Positions 33,427 to 43,029 are shown, counted from the first letter of the stretch. The stretch is DNA of 64,000 bases from DATNPH01 sp036703315 (GCA_036703315.1 DATNPH010000146.1:124001-188000); one strand, 5' to 3'. Program-made: numbers and translations. Notes: generated by a model from the sequence alone, not told the origin.

Positions 33427-35412
33427 CTAGTCCCGATGTCTTCTGTGCCGCAACCACCGCCAAATTTTCATCGCTAGCTCCTCTAGCCATAACATGCCAC
33501 GGTCTAGCCATTGCAGTAATTGCTCTAGGGGGTGTTTAACGTATCCAGTTGGGGTAGCTTGAGTTTCAATCCAGTCGGGGGCTGGTTCAAGATGAGCATC
33601 TGAGGAAGAGGACGAAGGGGTGGTAATAGCAGTAGTTGCTGCCATCGGAGGCGAGATGGTCGTGTTACGGGCATCAGCGGCAAGAGATAGAGTTTTGCGT
33701 TTTGTAGGTGCGTTATCTCGTTGCTTACTAGGATTTTTGAGAGTTGTAGTGACAGTACCTCTTGGCCCCCCTTGAGTTGTGAGTTGGGTATTTGGGACAA
33801 CCGACTCTGGAGGTTTGCCTCTCGACTCCACTGTCCTGGATCTAGAAAGTTTTCCGGGGGGTTGCTTGCCACCTAGGTAACGCTTGATAACATTCCAAAT
33901 AGAATTTCCTGGCATCGCAGGCATTTTGCCTTTAAAAGCCGCAGGTAGCTGCACTTGAGATTTTCGAGTGTGGATTGTGGATGGTGGATTGTGGGTTAGT
34001 CCTTGTGTATCTGGGGTGCCATATAAATCGCTCCAAGTTAGCCAAGGGTCTGGTTCAGTGGCATCTGCAAGTTCTAAGTTAGGAGGTAGGGCGTTGGAAT
34101 GATAACCTGATAACCCCTGCACTTGACCTTGGGGATTAGTGAGAATTGCTGAGCGCTCCTGAAAATCTGTTTGAGACAGATTCCTGCGATGCTTGCCAAA
34201 AAAGTAGTCTATTGCGGCGTAAATTAAGGCTTGAATCCGAAAGGTATTAGTTTGAGACACCTCTGGAGATTCGGCTTGGTGTCTCGGTGTCATGAATTTT
34301 GATTGTAGGGGTTGGAGCAGTTTCTGAGTACGCTCACCTAGGGCAATTACTACTTCAGACCCAGGCACCAACTGGTTTGATTCTAGCTCGGCAACAGTAC
34401 GGTCAAGAAAAGCGATCGCTTCAGGAATAGGGGCATACCGAATCACAGACTGTGGTACTTGCTGATTTATCTTAGTTTGGTCGTTTGACATCGGTAACTC
34501 GCGCTGACGTCGGGATCTATACGTCAGCGCGAGAGTTTGATTTGGACTGACACAACGACTGACAAGGGTTGATTCCTGGAAAAGATTTGCTGAGATCGCC
34601 ACAGGACTGGTTTGTACCCACGCCATTAGCTGCCAGAAAAGCCTCATTGGTAGAAAGACAGGAGGCTTATCCAGAGTAGTAAGCGAACGTTGAGTAAATT
34701 GACGATTTGAAGTCTGCGCGATACGCCACTGACGCCGTAGGTTAGCCACTTCCCAGCTGATTTTAGAGGAGAGTTTCCTCTGCTGCTGTGCCGTCAAAAT
34801 ATCTAGAATTTGATTTTCAACCGTAACGAGTACTAGAGTGCGCGTTGCCAACAGGGATGCCACTCCTTGAATCATGTAACGCTCATTACTTGATTCTTGA
34901 GCTGTTTGGCTCAACTGAGTCGGGGTTGCCAGTTGTTCGTCGTAGGTGTTTCCGAGGGGGAGGGTAGAAGAGGTTGAAGGTTCAATGTTACAAAGTTGTT
35001 CGCCGTAGGTATGTTCAAAGCCTAGGTTAGGAGATTGAGCTGAACTTTCAACAGTTAACCTGCCAACGTTAAACCTTTCAATCTGCAACTCTAAAGTATT
35101 TACTTGGTTGAGTACTCGCTGGATTGGTATGTCAGCGGCTGGAGGGGGTTCTTGAGGTCGAGAACGGGTGAGTGCCTTTAGTCGAGGCCATCCTGCTTCT
35201 GCGGCTGATGAGAGTTGACGCCCTACTGATAGACTGGCTTGTGCCAGAAGGTACACCGGATAAAGCAGAATTTGCACCCCCCAGGTGGCGGCAACTTTTA
35301 AATGCCGTACCGTGCGATCATATTGATCGGTCAATCGGAGAGCTTGTCGATTCAAAAAATTGAACAACCGACTTTGATAGCGACCAGAAGAGCCAGAGGA
35401 CATGGGCGTCAA
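33427..35412 (-). CDS. Large cyanobacterial protein of unknown function
   Basis: 661 residues, convergent with the DUF3769 gene. The first ~100 residues (RLFNFLNRQALRLTDQYDRT, then VQILLYPVYLLAQASLSVGRQ) are amphipathic to hydrophobic and may attach to membranes; the middle is charged and Gln-rich; the C-terminus (WLDRGMLWLEELAMKIWRWL) is Trp-rich and amphipathic. I do not recognise a domain. Two stretches look repeat-derived: about 34920-35080 (ttcaacagttaacc, ggttgaaggttc arms) encoding residues ~110-165, and 33968-34003 (gtggattgtggatgg) encoding NPPSTIHTRKSQ. A peripheral thylakoid or cell-membrane role is only a guess. Confidence 0.75.
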   Translation of the reverse strand: MTPMSSGSSGRYQSRLFNFLNRQALRLTDQYDRTVRHLKVAATWGVQILLYPVYLLAQASLSVGRQLSSAAEAGWPRLKALTRSRPQEPPPAADIPIQRVLNQVNTLELQIERFNVGRLTVESSAQSPNLGFEHTYGEQLCNIEPSTSSTLPLGNTYDEQLATPTQLSQTAQESSNERYMIQGVASLLATRTLVLVTVENQILDILTAQQQRKLSSKISWEVANLRRQWRIAQTSNRQFTQRSLTTLDKPPVFLPMRLFWQLMAWVQTSPVAISANLFQESTLVSRCVSPNQTLALTYRSRRQRELPMSNDQTKINQQVPQSVIRYAPIPEAIAFLDRTVAELESNQLVPGSEVVIALGERTQKLLQPLQSKFMTPRHQAESPEVSQTNTFRIQALIYAAIDYFFGKHRRNLSQTDFQERSAILTNPQGQVQGLSGYHSNALPPNLELADATEPDPWLTWSDLYGTPDTQGLTHNPPSTIHTRKSQVQLPAAFKGKMPAMPGNSIWNVIKRYLGGKQPPGKLSRSRTVESRGKPPESVVPNTQLTTQGGPRGTVTTTLKNPSKQRDNAPTKRKTLSLAADARNTTISPPMAATTAITTPSSSSSDAHLEPAPDWIETQATPTGYVKHPLEQLLQWLDRGMLWLEELAMKIWRWLRHRRHRD

Positions 35413-35594
35413 GGGGTAGGCACTGTTAAAAATCCCTTCTTAATCTTAATTGCCGAGAAGACCTCCGGTAAGACTTACACCCATACCGGAGGAGCAAAAG
35501 TAGTGAAAAAGTTAATGATCAATTAGAGTCTGTCGCAATGATTAATTTCAGGATTGAAGTGCAAGTTGTCCAGCTAGCTAGATGTTTGAGAGTT

Positions 35595-36395
35595 TCATAG
35601 CTGGTCTCCCGAAATGATAGTAGTGTAAAAGACGTAATTGGGATTCACTTGATATCTGCGATCGCCTCTTAGGAGTTCCATAAAGTCTTGGTGTCCCTCA
35701 ATAGACTGACCAACAAGACAACCTGCTGAAGCGTTGTCAACAAGTGACATATCCCAGCCGTGATGCTGATTTACTCCAAAATCATCACCCGTTACGAAGG
35801 GGTCGCCACTCCTCTTTCCGTCCATATTCGTGTCGCGATACCCAGAGATGGTACCACATTGCACTAAGGCTGGATATTGTGTTTGCCCATGTAACCCAAA
35901 TGTCCAAGCGCGATACTGCCCAAACGCAATTCGGAATGCTCCGTTTGGATTCATTGGATTAAAAGTGTAGGTTGATCCTGGTTCCGTGGTAGCTAACCAG
36001 TTACCTACTATTTTTGGAGTGTTTTCAGGAATTTCAATCAGGACACGTCGATCATTCCACTCATTGAACGTGTCACTGTTTGGAGTCCCTTGAGCGTCTA
36101 CACCTTCTACATAGACGATGTTGTATCGGTAAGGTCCACGAGAGATGAAGTAGTTCTGATGTCTCATGAAGCTGATAATTAATGATGCTAGATCAGTTCC
36201 CAGATTAAATTGGGAAACTGGGGCTGTTTTTAAACGGCTACGAGTTGCATCATCCAACTGTCCAGTCACAGGTAATTCTTGTATAGACTGAAAATCTTCT
36301 AATGCTGCTCGACTTTGTGCGCCCCACTCTCCATCGGCAGGCGGGTCGAGAAGTCCATGGTTGATAAGCACCTGTTGCGTTTCAATGTTGGTCAT
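35595..36395 (-). CDS. Peptidoglycan-binding protein with a lysin or L,D-transpeptidase-like domain
   Basis: 266 residues. Residues about 5-60 are a PGBD1-type peptidoglycan-binding domain (VLINHGLLDPPADGEWGAQS, LEDFQSIQELPVTGQLDDAT). The rest is a globular domain with HHGWDMSLVDNASAGCLVG and GHQDFMELL, where His and a Cys in a SAGC setting resemble the active-site pattern of L,D-transpeptidase-like folds; the assignment is tentative. There is no signal peptide, which is unusual for a secreted wall enzyme but usual for phage-type lysins that depend on a holin. The gene 111 bp upstream encodes a small membrane protein on the same strand. Confidence 0.7.
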   Translation of the reverse strand: MTNIETQQVLINHGLLDPPADGEWGAQSRAALEDFQSIQELPVTGQLDDATRSRLKTAPVSQFNLGTDLASLIISFMRHQNYFISRGPYRYNIVYVEGVDAQGTPNSDTFNEWNDRRVLIEIPENTPKIVGNWLATTEPGSTYTFNPMNPNGAFRIAFGQYRAWTFGLHGQTQYPALVQCGTISGYRDTNMDGKRSGDPFVTGDDFGVNQHHGWDMSLVDNASAGCLVGQSIEGHQDFMELLRGDRRYQVNPNYVFYTTIISGDQL

Positions 36396-36505
36396 ATCCT
36401 CTATGCTTGTCCTGCTATTTGACTAAATTTCAGCAAGGTTTAGAGCTGATAACGCTCAGAAAAACTGGTCAAAAAAAGTACTGAAGGTATCCTAGGCTTG
36501 TGAGG

Positions 36506-36922
36506 TCACTGCTTGTCTTCCTGTCCCTTGGAGGGTTCTGGAACAGCTTGGGGATGTGACACAAACGGCATGTATCGAGATAGCAATAATCCAACTTTAT
36601 CCCCCTGCCCTGTCAAACTCAGCGCTGCCGCTATCAACAGTACTCCCATGGTGCTTGGCGGGAAAAGATTATTAACCCACTCCAAATCAATTTTTTTTGA
36701 AGCGATATGGAATGAAGCTTTTCCACCATCATCAACGGCGTAAGACCAATCAGTAGTGATGATTGGTACCAAAATCGCAATGGGAATAGCCAAAGCGGCA
36801 ACCGTCAGTGAAAGGGCAACAATCGCCCGCCCTCGATGCTTAGCTCCTGTATTCAAAAGCTCAATTTCTTTCTCAAGGGTTTCCAGGCGGTGTTGAGTGT
36901 CTGAGGATTGAAGGTTGTTCAT
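36506..36922 (-). CDS. Small membrane protein with coiled-coil N-terminus
   Basis: 138 residues: a polar coiled-coil-like start (QHRLETLEKEIELLNTGAKH), a hydrophobic segment (about 30-55, AIVALSLTVAALAIPIAILV), a polar middle, a second hydrophobic segment (about 89-105), and a charged C-terminus. Family not recognised. It lies directly upstream of the lysin-like gene on the same strand, the order of a holin-lysin pair, but membrane proteins of this shape are common, so this stays a hypothesis. Confidence 0.65.
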   Translation of the reverse strand: MNNLQSSDTQHRLETLEKEIELLNTGAKHRGRAIVALSLTVAALAIPIAILVPIITTDWSYAVDDGGKASFHIASKKIDLEWVNNLFPPSTMGVLLIAAALSLTGQGDKVGLLLSRYMPFVSHPQAVPEPSKGQEDKQ

Positions 36923-37573
36923 AAATCTAAAATCAAGCGAGTGTGGTTATGTGTGTTCTCGAATCTCTACCAGAGCCGCATCGTTTTGACTCAACCCAAA
37001 GCCAATCGCAGGATTCCTAAGGGTGTTCTGACGCATCCTCTATAGGCTTATAAAGCTAGAGTGCGAAAGCAATCCGTCTTAATCTATCGGATTACAAGCT
37101 GGTGTTAGCTCGCCGTCGAGTTGTTCAACTAGCGCTGGTTTTTTAGGGAATTCCTGTCTGCTGTCTTACCTGAAAATAGGCTCTCGAAGCAGAGGAGAGA
37201 GATTTTCATTCAATGTTCATGAGCTTTCATCTCATCGGGGTCTGTCTTGTCTGACCCTAGATTTACAGTAAGCGCTTTCTCCACAGCTCGTCTTCCGTAG
37301 ATTTACTGAATTCCATTTTTTCGCAAATGTTATTGCGCTTTTGCGGCATTAGTGATAAAGTGAAAACAGTTGACGAGCGTTAACAAGAAATTCGCCCTGA
37401 CGTACAGGGGGAAGAATGTACGCGCTCTCAGGAATAGCGAAAGGCGCTGCCGAGTAGCAAGTCAGGTCAGAATGAAAGCTTTTGGGGTTATGACCTCAAT
37501 AGGTTTCATGCATCAGGGTCGCCATAGCATCTACGAGTATGTGCAACAAAACCCTACTTAACAGGATCTAGAC
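36923..37573. other. 651-bp intergenic region
   Basis: Nothing convincing. An open frame at 37370-37561 starts with TTG and has a basic composition without family resemblance; I do not accept it. A sequence ttgcgcttttgcggcattagtgataaagt (37333-37361) could hold a promoter for the gene at 37574. Possible duplication of tttactgaattcc/tagatttac motifs is minor. Confidence 0.35.
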
Positions 37574-38029
37574 ATGACTGATGGCAGAAAAGAAATACGT
37601 TGCAGACTAGCTCCCGCCGAAAAACTCGACTTTGAGCTAACCTGCCTGAGCCTGGAAAAAAGCCAAAACGATGCAGCTAGAGAAGCGATTCTTGAATACG
37701 TTGCTCGGCATAAATCATTAGTAGATGAGCGCATTGGGAGGATAGGAACAACCGACGCAGCTGTCTCAAAAAACGAAACGATCGCGTCATTATTACATGA
37801 AGAAAAAAACCGCAGACGCACTTGGCGGCGAATTGCGATTGATGCCGGTATGCAGACCTCAAGAGTAAGGCAGCTTGCGGCTGGGGGATACCCAACCCAT
37901 GAAGAATTGATAGCACTTTCATCGGTTTTAACCCGAGACGCCAAGCCAATTCCCACCTCGGAACTAAAAGCAATTCGAGATTGTACATTTCCCAAAGAAA
38001 TGCCAAGTCATACTAGCCAACGGATATAA
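37574..38029 (+). CDS. Putative RHH/HTH-type DNA-binding protein
   Basis: 151 residues. The N-terminus (KEIRCRLAPAEKLDFELTCL, then EKSQNDAAREAILEYVARH) has the strand-helix-helix pattern of ribbon-helix-helix repressors. A second region (TWRRIAIDAGMQTSRVRQLA at about 90-110) looks like a helix-turn-helix. Such combinations occur in plasmid and phage regulators, but I cannot name a family. It is followed by a PAS-like gene 138 bp downstream on the same strand. Confidence 0.6.
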   Translation: MTDGRKEIRCRLAPAEKLDFELTCLSLEKSQNDAAREAILEYVARHKSLVDERIGRIGTTDAAVSKNETIASLLHEEKNRRRTWRRIAIDAGMQTSRVRQLAAGGYPTHEELIALSSVLTRDAKPIPTSELKAIRDCTFPKEMPSHTSQRI

Positions 38030-38167
38030 CTCCATTCATTAAAGATGTGTTCTTTATTGTTCAGGAGGTGACCCTTTGACTGTCTCACAGCTTGTCTGTT
38101 CAAAGCAAAGTGTATGGCTGGCTTGGCTAGAAATTGAGGGAATTTCGATATACCGTAGTCAAACCTC

Positions 38168-38878
38168 ATGAACACATCAATTCAGGATGCCTTCGCCATA
38201 GTTGACTGCCACGCTACTCGTTTATTCAAAGCCGAGTGCATAGTTGCTCTAGCTAGCAGTCGAGTGACATTCAACAAAAACATCGTACAAATCCATTGCC
38301 AAACAAAAAAAATGGCGATCGCTTTGCGCCAGCGCTATGCTCACTTGGCTCAACAATGCCTGAGGTGGGATTTAGCCGAAGCTCAGGTTTTCTGGCGTGG
38401 AAGCGGAGAACGCTATTTTTCTATTCCCAGTTTTTTAGCTTTAGAGGAAGCCATGACTAATTCAACACTGAACGAACCCTATTTACTAGATGCGGATTAT
38501 TTACGCACTCTTGATTTTATCCGCGAGAAACGTGCTGAGGGTCGCATTGTTGTCATCACTTCAATGCTTAGTAACGTCTGTCAACACACTAATGACCTAT
38601 TGTCTCCAGAGCGCGGCGTTTTGCAACCATACCAATGGACAGGATACAACTATCTTCATGCGTGGCGTGACAGTCTTGATGAGTACAACCAGTTAATTGA
38701 GTTACTCAATCAAGATGCTTATGTTCCCCAGTATCAGTACAAACTCCGCCGTCCTGATAATCGGCTTTGTACCTACGAGACAGACTACTATCTTGTCCCT
38801 AATTATTTGGGAGAGCCCGTTCGAATTGGTGTGAGTAAGCCGGAAGCGTGGCAGTTGCTGCCTGAGCCACAGGTTTAA
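38168..38878 (+). CDS. Protein of unknown function with PAS-like C-terminus
   Basis: 236 residues. The C-terminal ~55 residues (QYQYKLRRPDNRLCTYETDY, VRIGVSKPEAWQLL) have the pattern of the last half of a PAS domain. The N-terminal part is helical with a Gln/Arg-rich stretch (ALRQRYAHLAQQCLRWDLAE) and has no clear family. Start ATG at 38168 without a strong ribosome site. It may be co-transcribed with the RHH-like gene; together they could form a sensor-regulator pair, which is inference only. Confidence 0.55.
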   Translation: MNTSIQDAFAIVDCHATRLFKAECIVALASSRVTFNKNIVQIHCQTKKMAIALRQRYAHLAQQCLRWDLAEAQVFWRGSGERYFSIPSFLALEEAMTNSTLNEPYLLDADYLRTLDFIREKRAEGRIVVITSMLSNVCQHTNDLLSPERGVLQPYQWTGYNYLHAWRDSLDEYNQLIELLNQDAYVPQYQYKLRRPDNRLCTYETDYYLVPNYLGEPVRIGVSKPEAWQLLPEPQV

Positions 38879-38999
38879 TGAGCCATGTACTTGGAAGCCG
38901 AAATGTTGTGGCACAGTATTCACTGAAATGACCAGACACAATTGAAAGTTAATGCTGTTTTTGTCACTTCATTTCGGCTTCCCTGCTCGAACAATTAGT

Positions 39000-39060
39000 A
39001 ATTCGTAATGTGTGACTCGTAATTACGAACTAGCAATTATCACTTACGAATGAGTTCGAC
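39000..39060. repeat. Inverted/tandem repeat (attcgtaat, attacgaac units)
   Basis: ttagtaattcgtaatg, actcgtaattacgaac and acttacgaatgag make alternating complementary units in about 55 bp, another intergenic member of the short palindromic repeat class of this genome. Confidence 0.5.
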
Positions 39061-39163
39061 CCTACATTTATATGAATAGCGCTTACTTCCATACCTATCA
39101 GGTGTAAGACGCTTGTCTAAATTATCAGGATGCACTACTTTTGAAGGTTCTTCCCCCCAAGAT

Positions 39164-39823
39164 ATGAAGCTTGACCGCATCATTTTGGATTTTTTGGTAT
39201 GGATAAAGGAGCAATTTTGGCAAGCTCCTAATGGTAGCCCAGTCTACCTATATGAAGAGGTTGCTCGGTTTGATAGCTCACGCGGCTATTTGAAGCTAGT
39301 AAGACGTGATACTCCTAGAGCAATAGCTACTTGGGTATTTATTCCTAAAAGGAATGTTGAATTAGACAATCTCAAGCATCAACTCGAACATAGTAAACTC
39401 GACAAATATAAGTACGATATTTATATTTGTTGTGACCATTTATTTGCTGTAACAGGATTAGAAAATCCTCACAAGAAAACACACAAGGCAAAACCAATTC
39501 AGCAACGGCGGACTTACACAAGTAGTACGAAAACACACAAAATTTCGGTCTTACTAATTTCTCATTTCCTTGGTAAGGATGGTACTTTTCAAAGCTTAGA
39601 GGTGTTCTCTCAAGAGTACGACTTAATGAAACAAGGTTCGCTCGATCTCCATCGTGAAGCGAGCGCTATTGCGCAATCTGTAGCTATGCTGTTGAAGTAT
39701 AGACCCATTGACGATTGGCACTTTGAGATTGAATCCTATCGCAAACAGTTTCTCGGTAGCTCATATACTCCCACAGTGAGGGATAATAATTCCTTCGCCA
39801 TAGGGCAAAAAACAGCTACCTAG
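39164..39823 (+). CDS. Orphan protein of unknown function
   Basis: About 219 residues from the ATG at 39164 (MKLDRIILDFLVWIKEQFWQ); the frame is open from a TTG at 39113 but the hydrophobic start fits better here. No signal peptide, no recognised motif; it contains a basic stretch (NPHKKTHKAKPIQQRRTYTS) in the middle. It is more AT-rich than the neighbouring mannosidase gene, which could mean recent acquisition. The mannosidase GTG lies 23 bp downstream, so the two may be read together. Confidence 0.55.
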   Translation: MKLDRIILDFLVWIKEQFWQAPNGSPVYLYEEVARFDSSRGYLKLVRRDTPRAIATWVFIPKRNVELDNLKHQLEHSKLDKYKYDIYICCDHLFAVTGLENPHKKTHKAKPIQQRRTYTSSTKTHKISVLLISHFLGKDGTFQSLEVFSQEYDLMKQGSLDLHREASAIAQSVAMLLKYRPIDDWHFEIESYRKQFLGSSYTPTVRDNNSFAIGQKTAT

Positions 39824-39846
39824 TCAATGAACGGGGGCCAACTGCT

Positions 39847-42800
39847 GTGGGGTATGCGCTAGATGAAATTGAAAAATTACGTGCCTGTACTCAAATCAAT
39901 ATTCAGGCGAGTTGGCGCTCCTGCGCTCTTGACCTGCCAATTGAAGTAGCAACGACTTGTGAACCTTTTAACAGGTCACCCCTTGAGCTGAATGCCAAAG
40001 GATATATTACTTGGCAAGCTGGACAGCAAGTGATGTCGTTGGGTCAACGCTTGGTGATTCCCCAAGATTTACAGGGTTATCCTTTGGCGGGATTAGCTTT
40101 ACGGGTGGTGTTGACTTGGTGGGCAGAATCTGCACAGATTTTTGTCAATGGTCGGCTGGTGCAGGAGGGAGATTTATTTGATTCCTCTGCTAGAGTGCTA
40201 CTCAGTTCAGCGGTAGTGCCAGGAGAAGAGATTACTGTAGTCCTACGGCTTGTCAGTCCTGGTCATGATATTGGGGCATTGATGCATTCAAGATGCGTAT
40301 ACGAATCGACCAATTCTATTGATCCAGGTTTTGTTGCCGATGAATTAGCTGTATTACAAAAGTATGTAGAAGCTTTTGAGCCAGAAAAATTAGATACTCT
40401 TGCGGCAGCTATAGCTGAGATTGATTGGGATAAGGTGTCACAGCAAGAAGAATTTACGCGATCGCTCTCCAGCTTACGCCAAAATCTCCAATCCAAAATC
40501 TCCAATCCACAGTCCACAATCCACTTGCTAGGTCATGCCCACCTAGATATGGCTTGGCTGTGGACAGTGAATGAAACGTGGGAAGTGGCTCAACGCACTT
40601 TTGAATCCGTATTAAATCTACAACGGGAGTTTCCAGACCTAACCTACTGTCATTCCACACCAGCACTCTACGCTTGGATAGAACAGCATCGCCCTGACCT
40701 GTTTGCCGCAATCAAACAACAAATCGCAGTGGGTCGCTGGGAAGTTGTAGGCGGAATGTGGGTAGAGCCAGAATTAAACTTGATTAATGGTGAATCCATT
40801 ATCCGACAAGTTCTCTACGCCCAGCGCTACGTTCAGGAGAAATTTGGTCAATTAACAACTGTGGCATGGCTACCGGATAGCTTTGGTTTCTGTTGGCAGT
40901 TGCCGCAAATTCTTAAACAGGGCGCAATTGAATTCTTTGTTACCCAAAAGCTGCACTGGAATGACACCACCAAGTTTCCCTATGGAGTTTTTTGGTGGCG
41001 ATCGCCTGATGGTACCCAAATCTTCAGCCTGATATCGGCTCCTAACACAGCTGGAGTCATGGATACCAATCCACTGACAATGACATCTTATGCCATTGAC
41101 TGGGAAATTCAGACTAATCTGAAAGACGCTTTTTGGCTTCCTGGTGTCGGGGATCATGGCGGCGGACCTACTCGCGACATGTTGCAAGTAGCACAGCGTT
41201 GGCAGGAGTCGCCATTCTTCCCACAACTGCAATTTACTACTGCTTTGAGTTATTTGTCTTTTGTCAGTAATCAGAGGTCAGTTGGAAAGAGCGAGGTTGA
41301 CAAGCCAGAAATAACTGACAAAGGACAACTGACCTCTGACATTCCTATTTGGAATGATGAGCTTTATCTAGAATTCCATCGCGGCTGTTACACTACCCAT
41401 GCTGACCAAAAGCGCTGGAATCGTCGTTGTGAGGGGTTGTTGTATCAGGCAGAACTCTTCGCCTCTCTGGCAACCCTAGCCACTGGCAGTAGCTATCCCA
41501 AAATTCAGCTAGAGGATGCCTGGAAAAAGGCTCTATTTAACCAATTCCACGATATTTTGCCAGGGACATCGATTCCGGAAGTCTTTGTGGAGGCTAATCA
41601 GGCTTGGCAGGAAGTGGAGCAAGTTTGTTTGATAATACTTGATGAGTCGTTGAGAGCGATCGCCTCCCAAATCACCCTACCAACACCGCCTCAACCAGAC
41701 GCCAAACCCATTATCATCTTCAACCCCCTCAACTGGCAGCGTTCAGAACTCGTTACTGTTTCTTTACCTACATCCACTAAGACAGCTTGGGAGATTTACG
41801 ACCTTTCAGGTCAAAAAATACTATCCCAGCCAAGTGAGGCATCGACGCTTCTGTTTCTGGCAAAGGATGTTCCCTCTGTGGGGTATCGAGTTTTTTGGTT
41901 GTGTTGTTGTACTGACGAATTCTCTAGGGACGCAAAGCCTTGCGCCCCTACACTACAGGAAAACTGGGTTTTAGAAAACGAAGTTCTGCGGGTTGTTGTT
42001 GACCCTGATACTGGAGACTTGAGCAGCGTTTTTGATAAAATCCATCAACGAGAAGTCCTCAGTGGCTCTGGTAATCAGCTGCAAGCTTTCCAAGATAGTG
42101 GTCAATACTGGGACGCTTGGAATATTGATCCCAACTATACTCAGCATCCCTTACCCTCAACCCACCTGAAATCTATTGAATGGTTAGAACAAGGAGTATT
42201 GCGATCGCGTTTGCGGGTTGTGCGGCAGCTAGGGCAATCCCAGTTTTGCCAGGATTATATACTCTCAGCCGAATCACCAATTTTTAGAATCACCACAACT
42301 GTAGATTGGCAGGAGCGCCATGTCTTAGTGAAAGCAGCTTTTCCCTTAAACCTGGAAGCCAACTATGCCACCTATGAGATTCCCTGCGGTTCTATCCAAC
42401 GTCCTACTCGACCTGAAACAGCCGCAGAGCAAGCCAAATGGGAAGTTCCAGCTTTGCATTGGGCAGACCTTGGTGATCAGGAATACGGTGTCAGTTTGCT
42501 CAACAATGGTAAATATGGATACGATGCCCAGCCTTCTCAATTACGGCTGACGTTACTACGAAGTCCCACTTGGCCCGACCCAGGAGCTGATCGAGGTGTC
42601 CACCACTTCACCTACGCTGTTTATCCTCACAGGGGGAGTTGGCAGTCAGCTGATACGGTACAACGGGGTTATGAATTAAATCTACCGCTTCAGGTGCTGC
42701 TGTGTGACCCAACTGAGTATGCCAACTCCCCACAGCTGCCCCCTGTTAGTCGATTGTTAGATTTGCAAGCTGAGAATCTTGTCTTGATAGCATTTAAACA

Positions 42801-43029
42801 ATCAGAAGATGCTCCCAACCAATGGATTGTGCGGTGTTATGAATGTCAGGGCAAGTCAGCTGATTTATCGTTGGAAAGTGATTTGTGTTTGAGCGTAGCT
42901 CACGCCGTTGATTTGTTAGAGCGCTCAACTCAGACGCCTAATCATTTATCTGATGAACAGACCATTAGTGTTCCCCCTTGGAAAATCGCTTCTTTTCTCG
43001 TGGTGCCTGGTTGTGAATTATTGAATTGA
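39847..43029 (+). CDS. Alpha-mannosidase, glycoside hydrolase family 38
   Basis: 1060 residues from a GTG. GH38 hallmarks: LLGHAHLDMAWLWTVNETWE (zinc ligands His and Asp, about residues 231-250), WVEPELNLINGES, the nucleophile region AWLPDSFGFCWQLPQ (Asp about 346), GDHGGGPTRDM and a C-terminal beta domain. It removes alpha-mannose from glycans; no signal peptide is visible, so it is probably cytosolic, as in many bacteria. Odd: three in-frame repeat-derived stretches, at residues about 212-226 (DNA 40484-40526, ccaatccaaaatctcc), about 474-498 (41268-41340, cagaggtcagttg with a complementary arm) and about 693-703 (41927-41955, gggacgcaaagccttgcgcccc). None contains a stop or shifts the frame. 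Confidence 0.9.
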   Translation: MGYALDEIEKLRACTQINIQASWRSCALDLPIEVATTCEPFNRSPLELNAKGYITWQAGQQVMSLGQRLVIPQDLQGYPLAGLALRVVLTWWAESAQIFVNGRLVQEGDLFDSSARVLLSSAVVPGEEITVVLRLVSPGHDIGALMHSRCVYESTNSIDPGFVADELAVLQKYVEAFEPEKLDTLAAAIAEIDWDKVSQQEEFTRSLSSLRQNLQSKISNPQSTIHLLGHAHLDMAWLWTVNETWEVAQRTFESVLNLQREFPDLTYCHSTPALYAWIEQHRPDLFAAIKQQIAVGRWEVVGGMWVEPELNLINGESIIRQVLYAQRYVQEKFGQLTTVAWLPDSFGFCWQLPQILKQGAIEFFVTQKLHWNDTTKFPYGVFWWRSPDGTQIFSLISAPNTAGVMDTNPLTMTSYAIDWEIQTNLKDAFWLPGVGDHGGGPTRDMLQVAQRWQESPFFPQLQFTTALSYLSFVSNQRSVGKSEVDKPEITDKGQLTSDIPIWNDELYLEFHRGCYTTHADQKRWNRRCEGLLYQAELFASLATLATGSSYPKIQLEDAWKKALFNQFHDILPGTSIPEVFVEANQAWQEVEQVCLIILDESLRAIASQITLPTPPQPDAKPIIIFNPLNWQRSELVTVSLPTSTKTAWEIYDLSGQKILSQPSEASTLLFLAKDVPSVGYRVFWLCCCTDEFSRDAKPCAPTLQENWVLENEVLRVVVDPDTGDLSSVFDKIHQREVLSGSGNQLQAFQDSGQYWDAWNIDPNYTQHPLPSTHLKSIEWLEQGVLRSRLRVVRQLGQSQFCQDYILSAESPIFRITTTVDWQERHVLVKAAFPLNLEANYATYEIPCGSIQRPTRPETAAEQAKWEVPALHWADLGDQEYGVSLLNNGKYGYDAQPSQLRLTLLRSPTWPDPGADRGVHHFTYAVYPHRGSWQSADTVQRGYELNLPLQVLLCDPTEYANSPQLPPVSRLLDLQAENLVLIAFKQSEDAPNQWIVRCYECQGKSADLSLESDLCLSVAHAVDLLERSTQTPNHLSDEQTISVPPWKIASFLVVPGCELLN

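Noticed and set aside
37370..37561. Open frame of 63 codons on the plus strand
   Set aside because: TTG start, no ribosome site, no recognisable motif; possible but unsupported.
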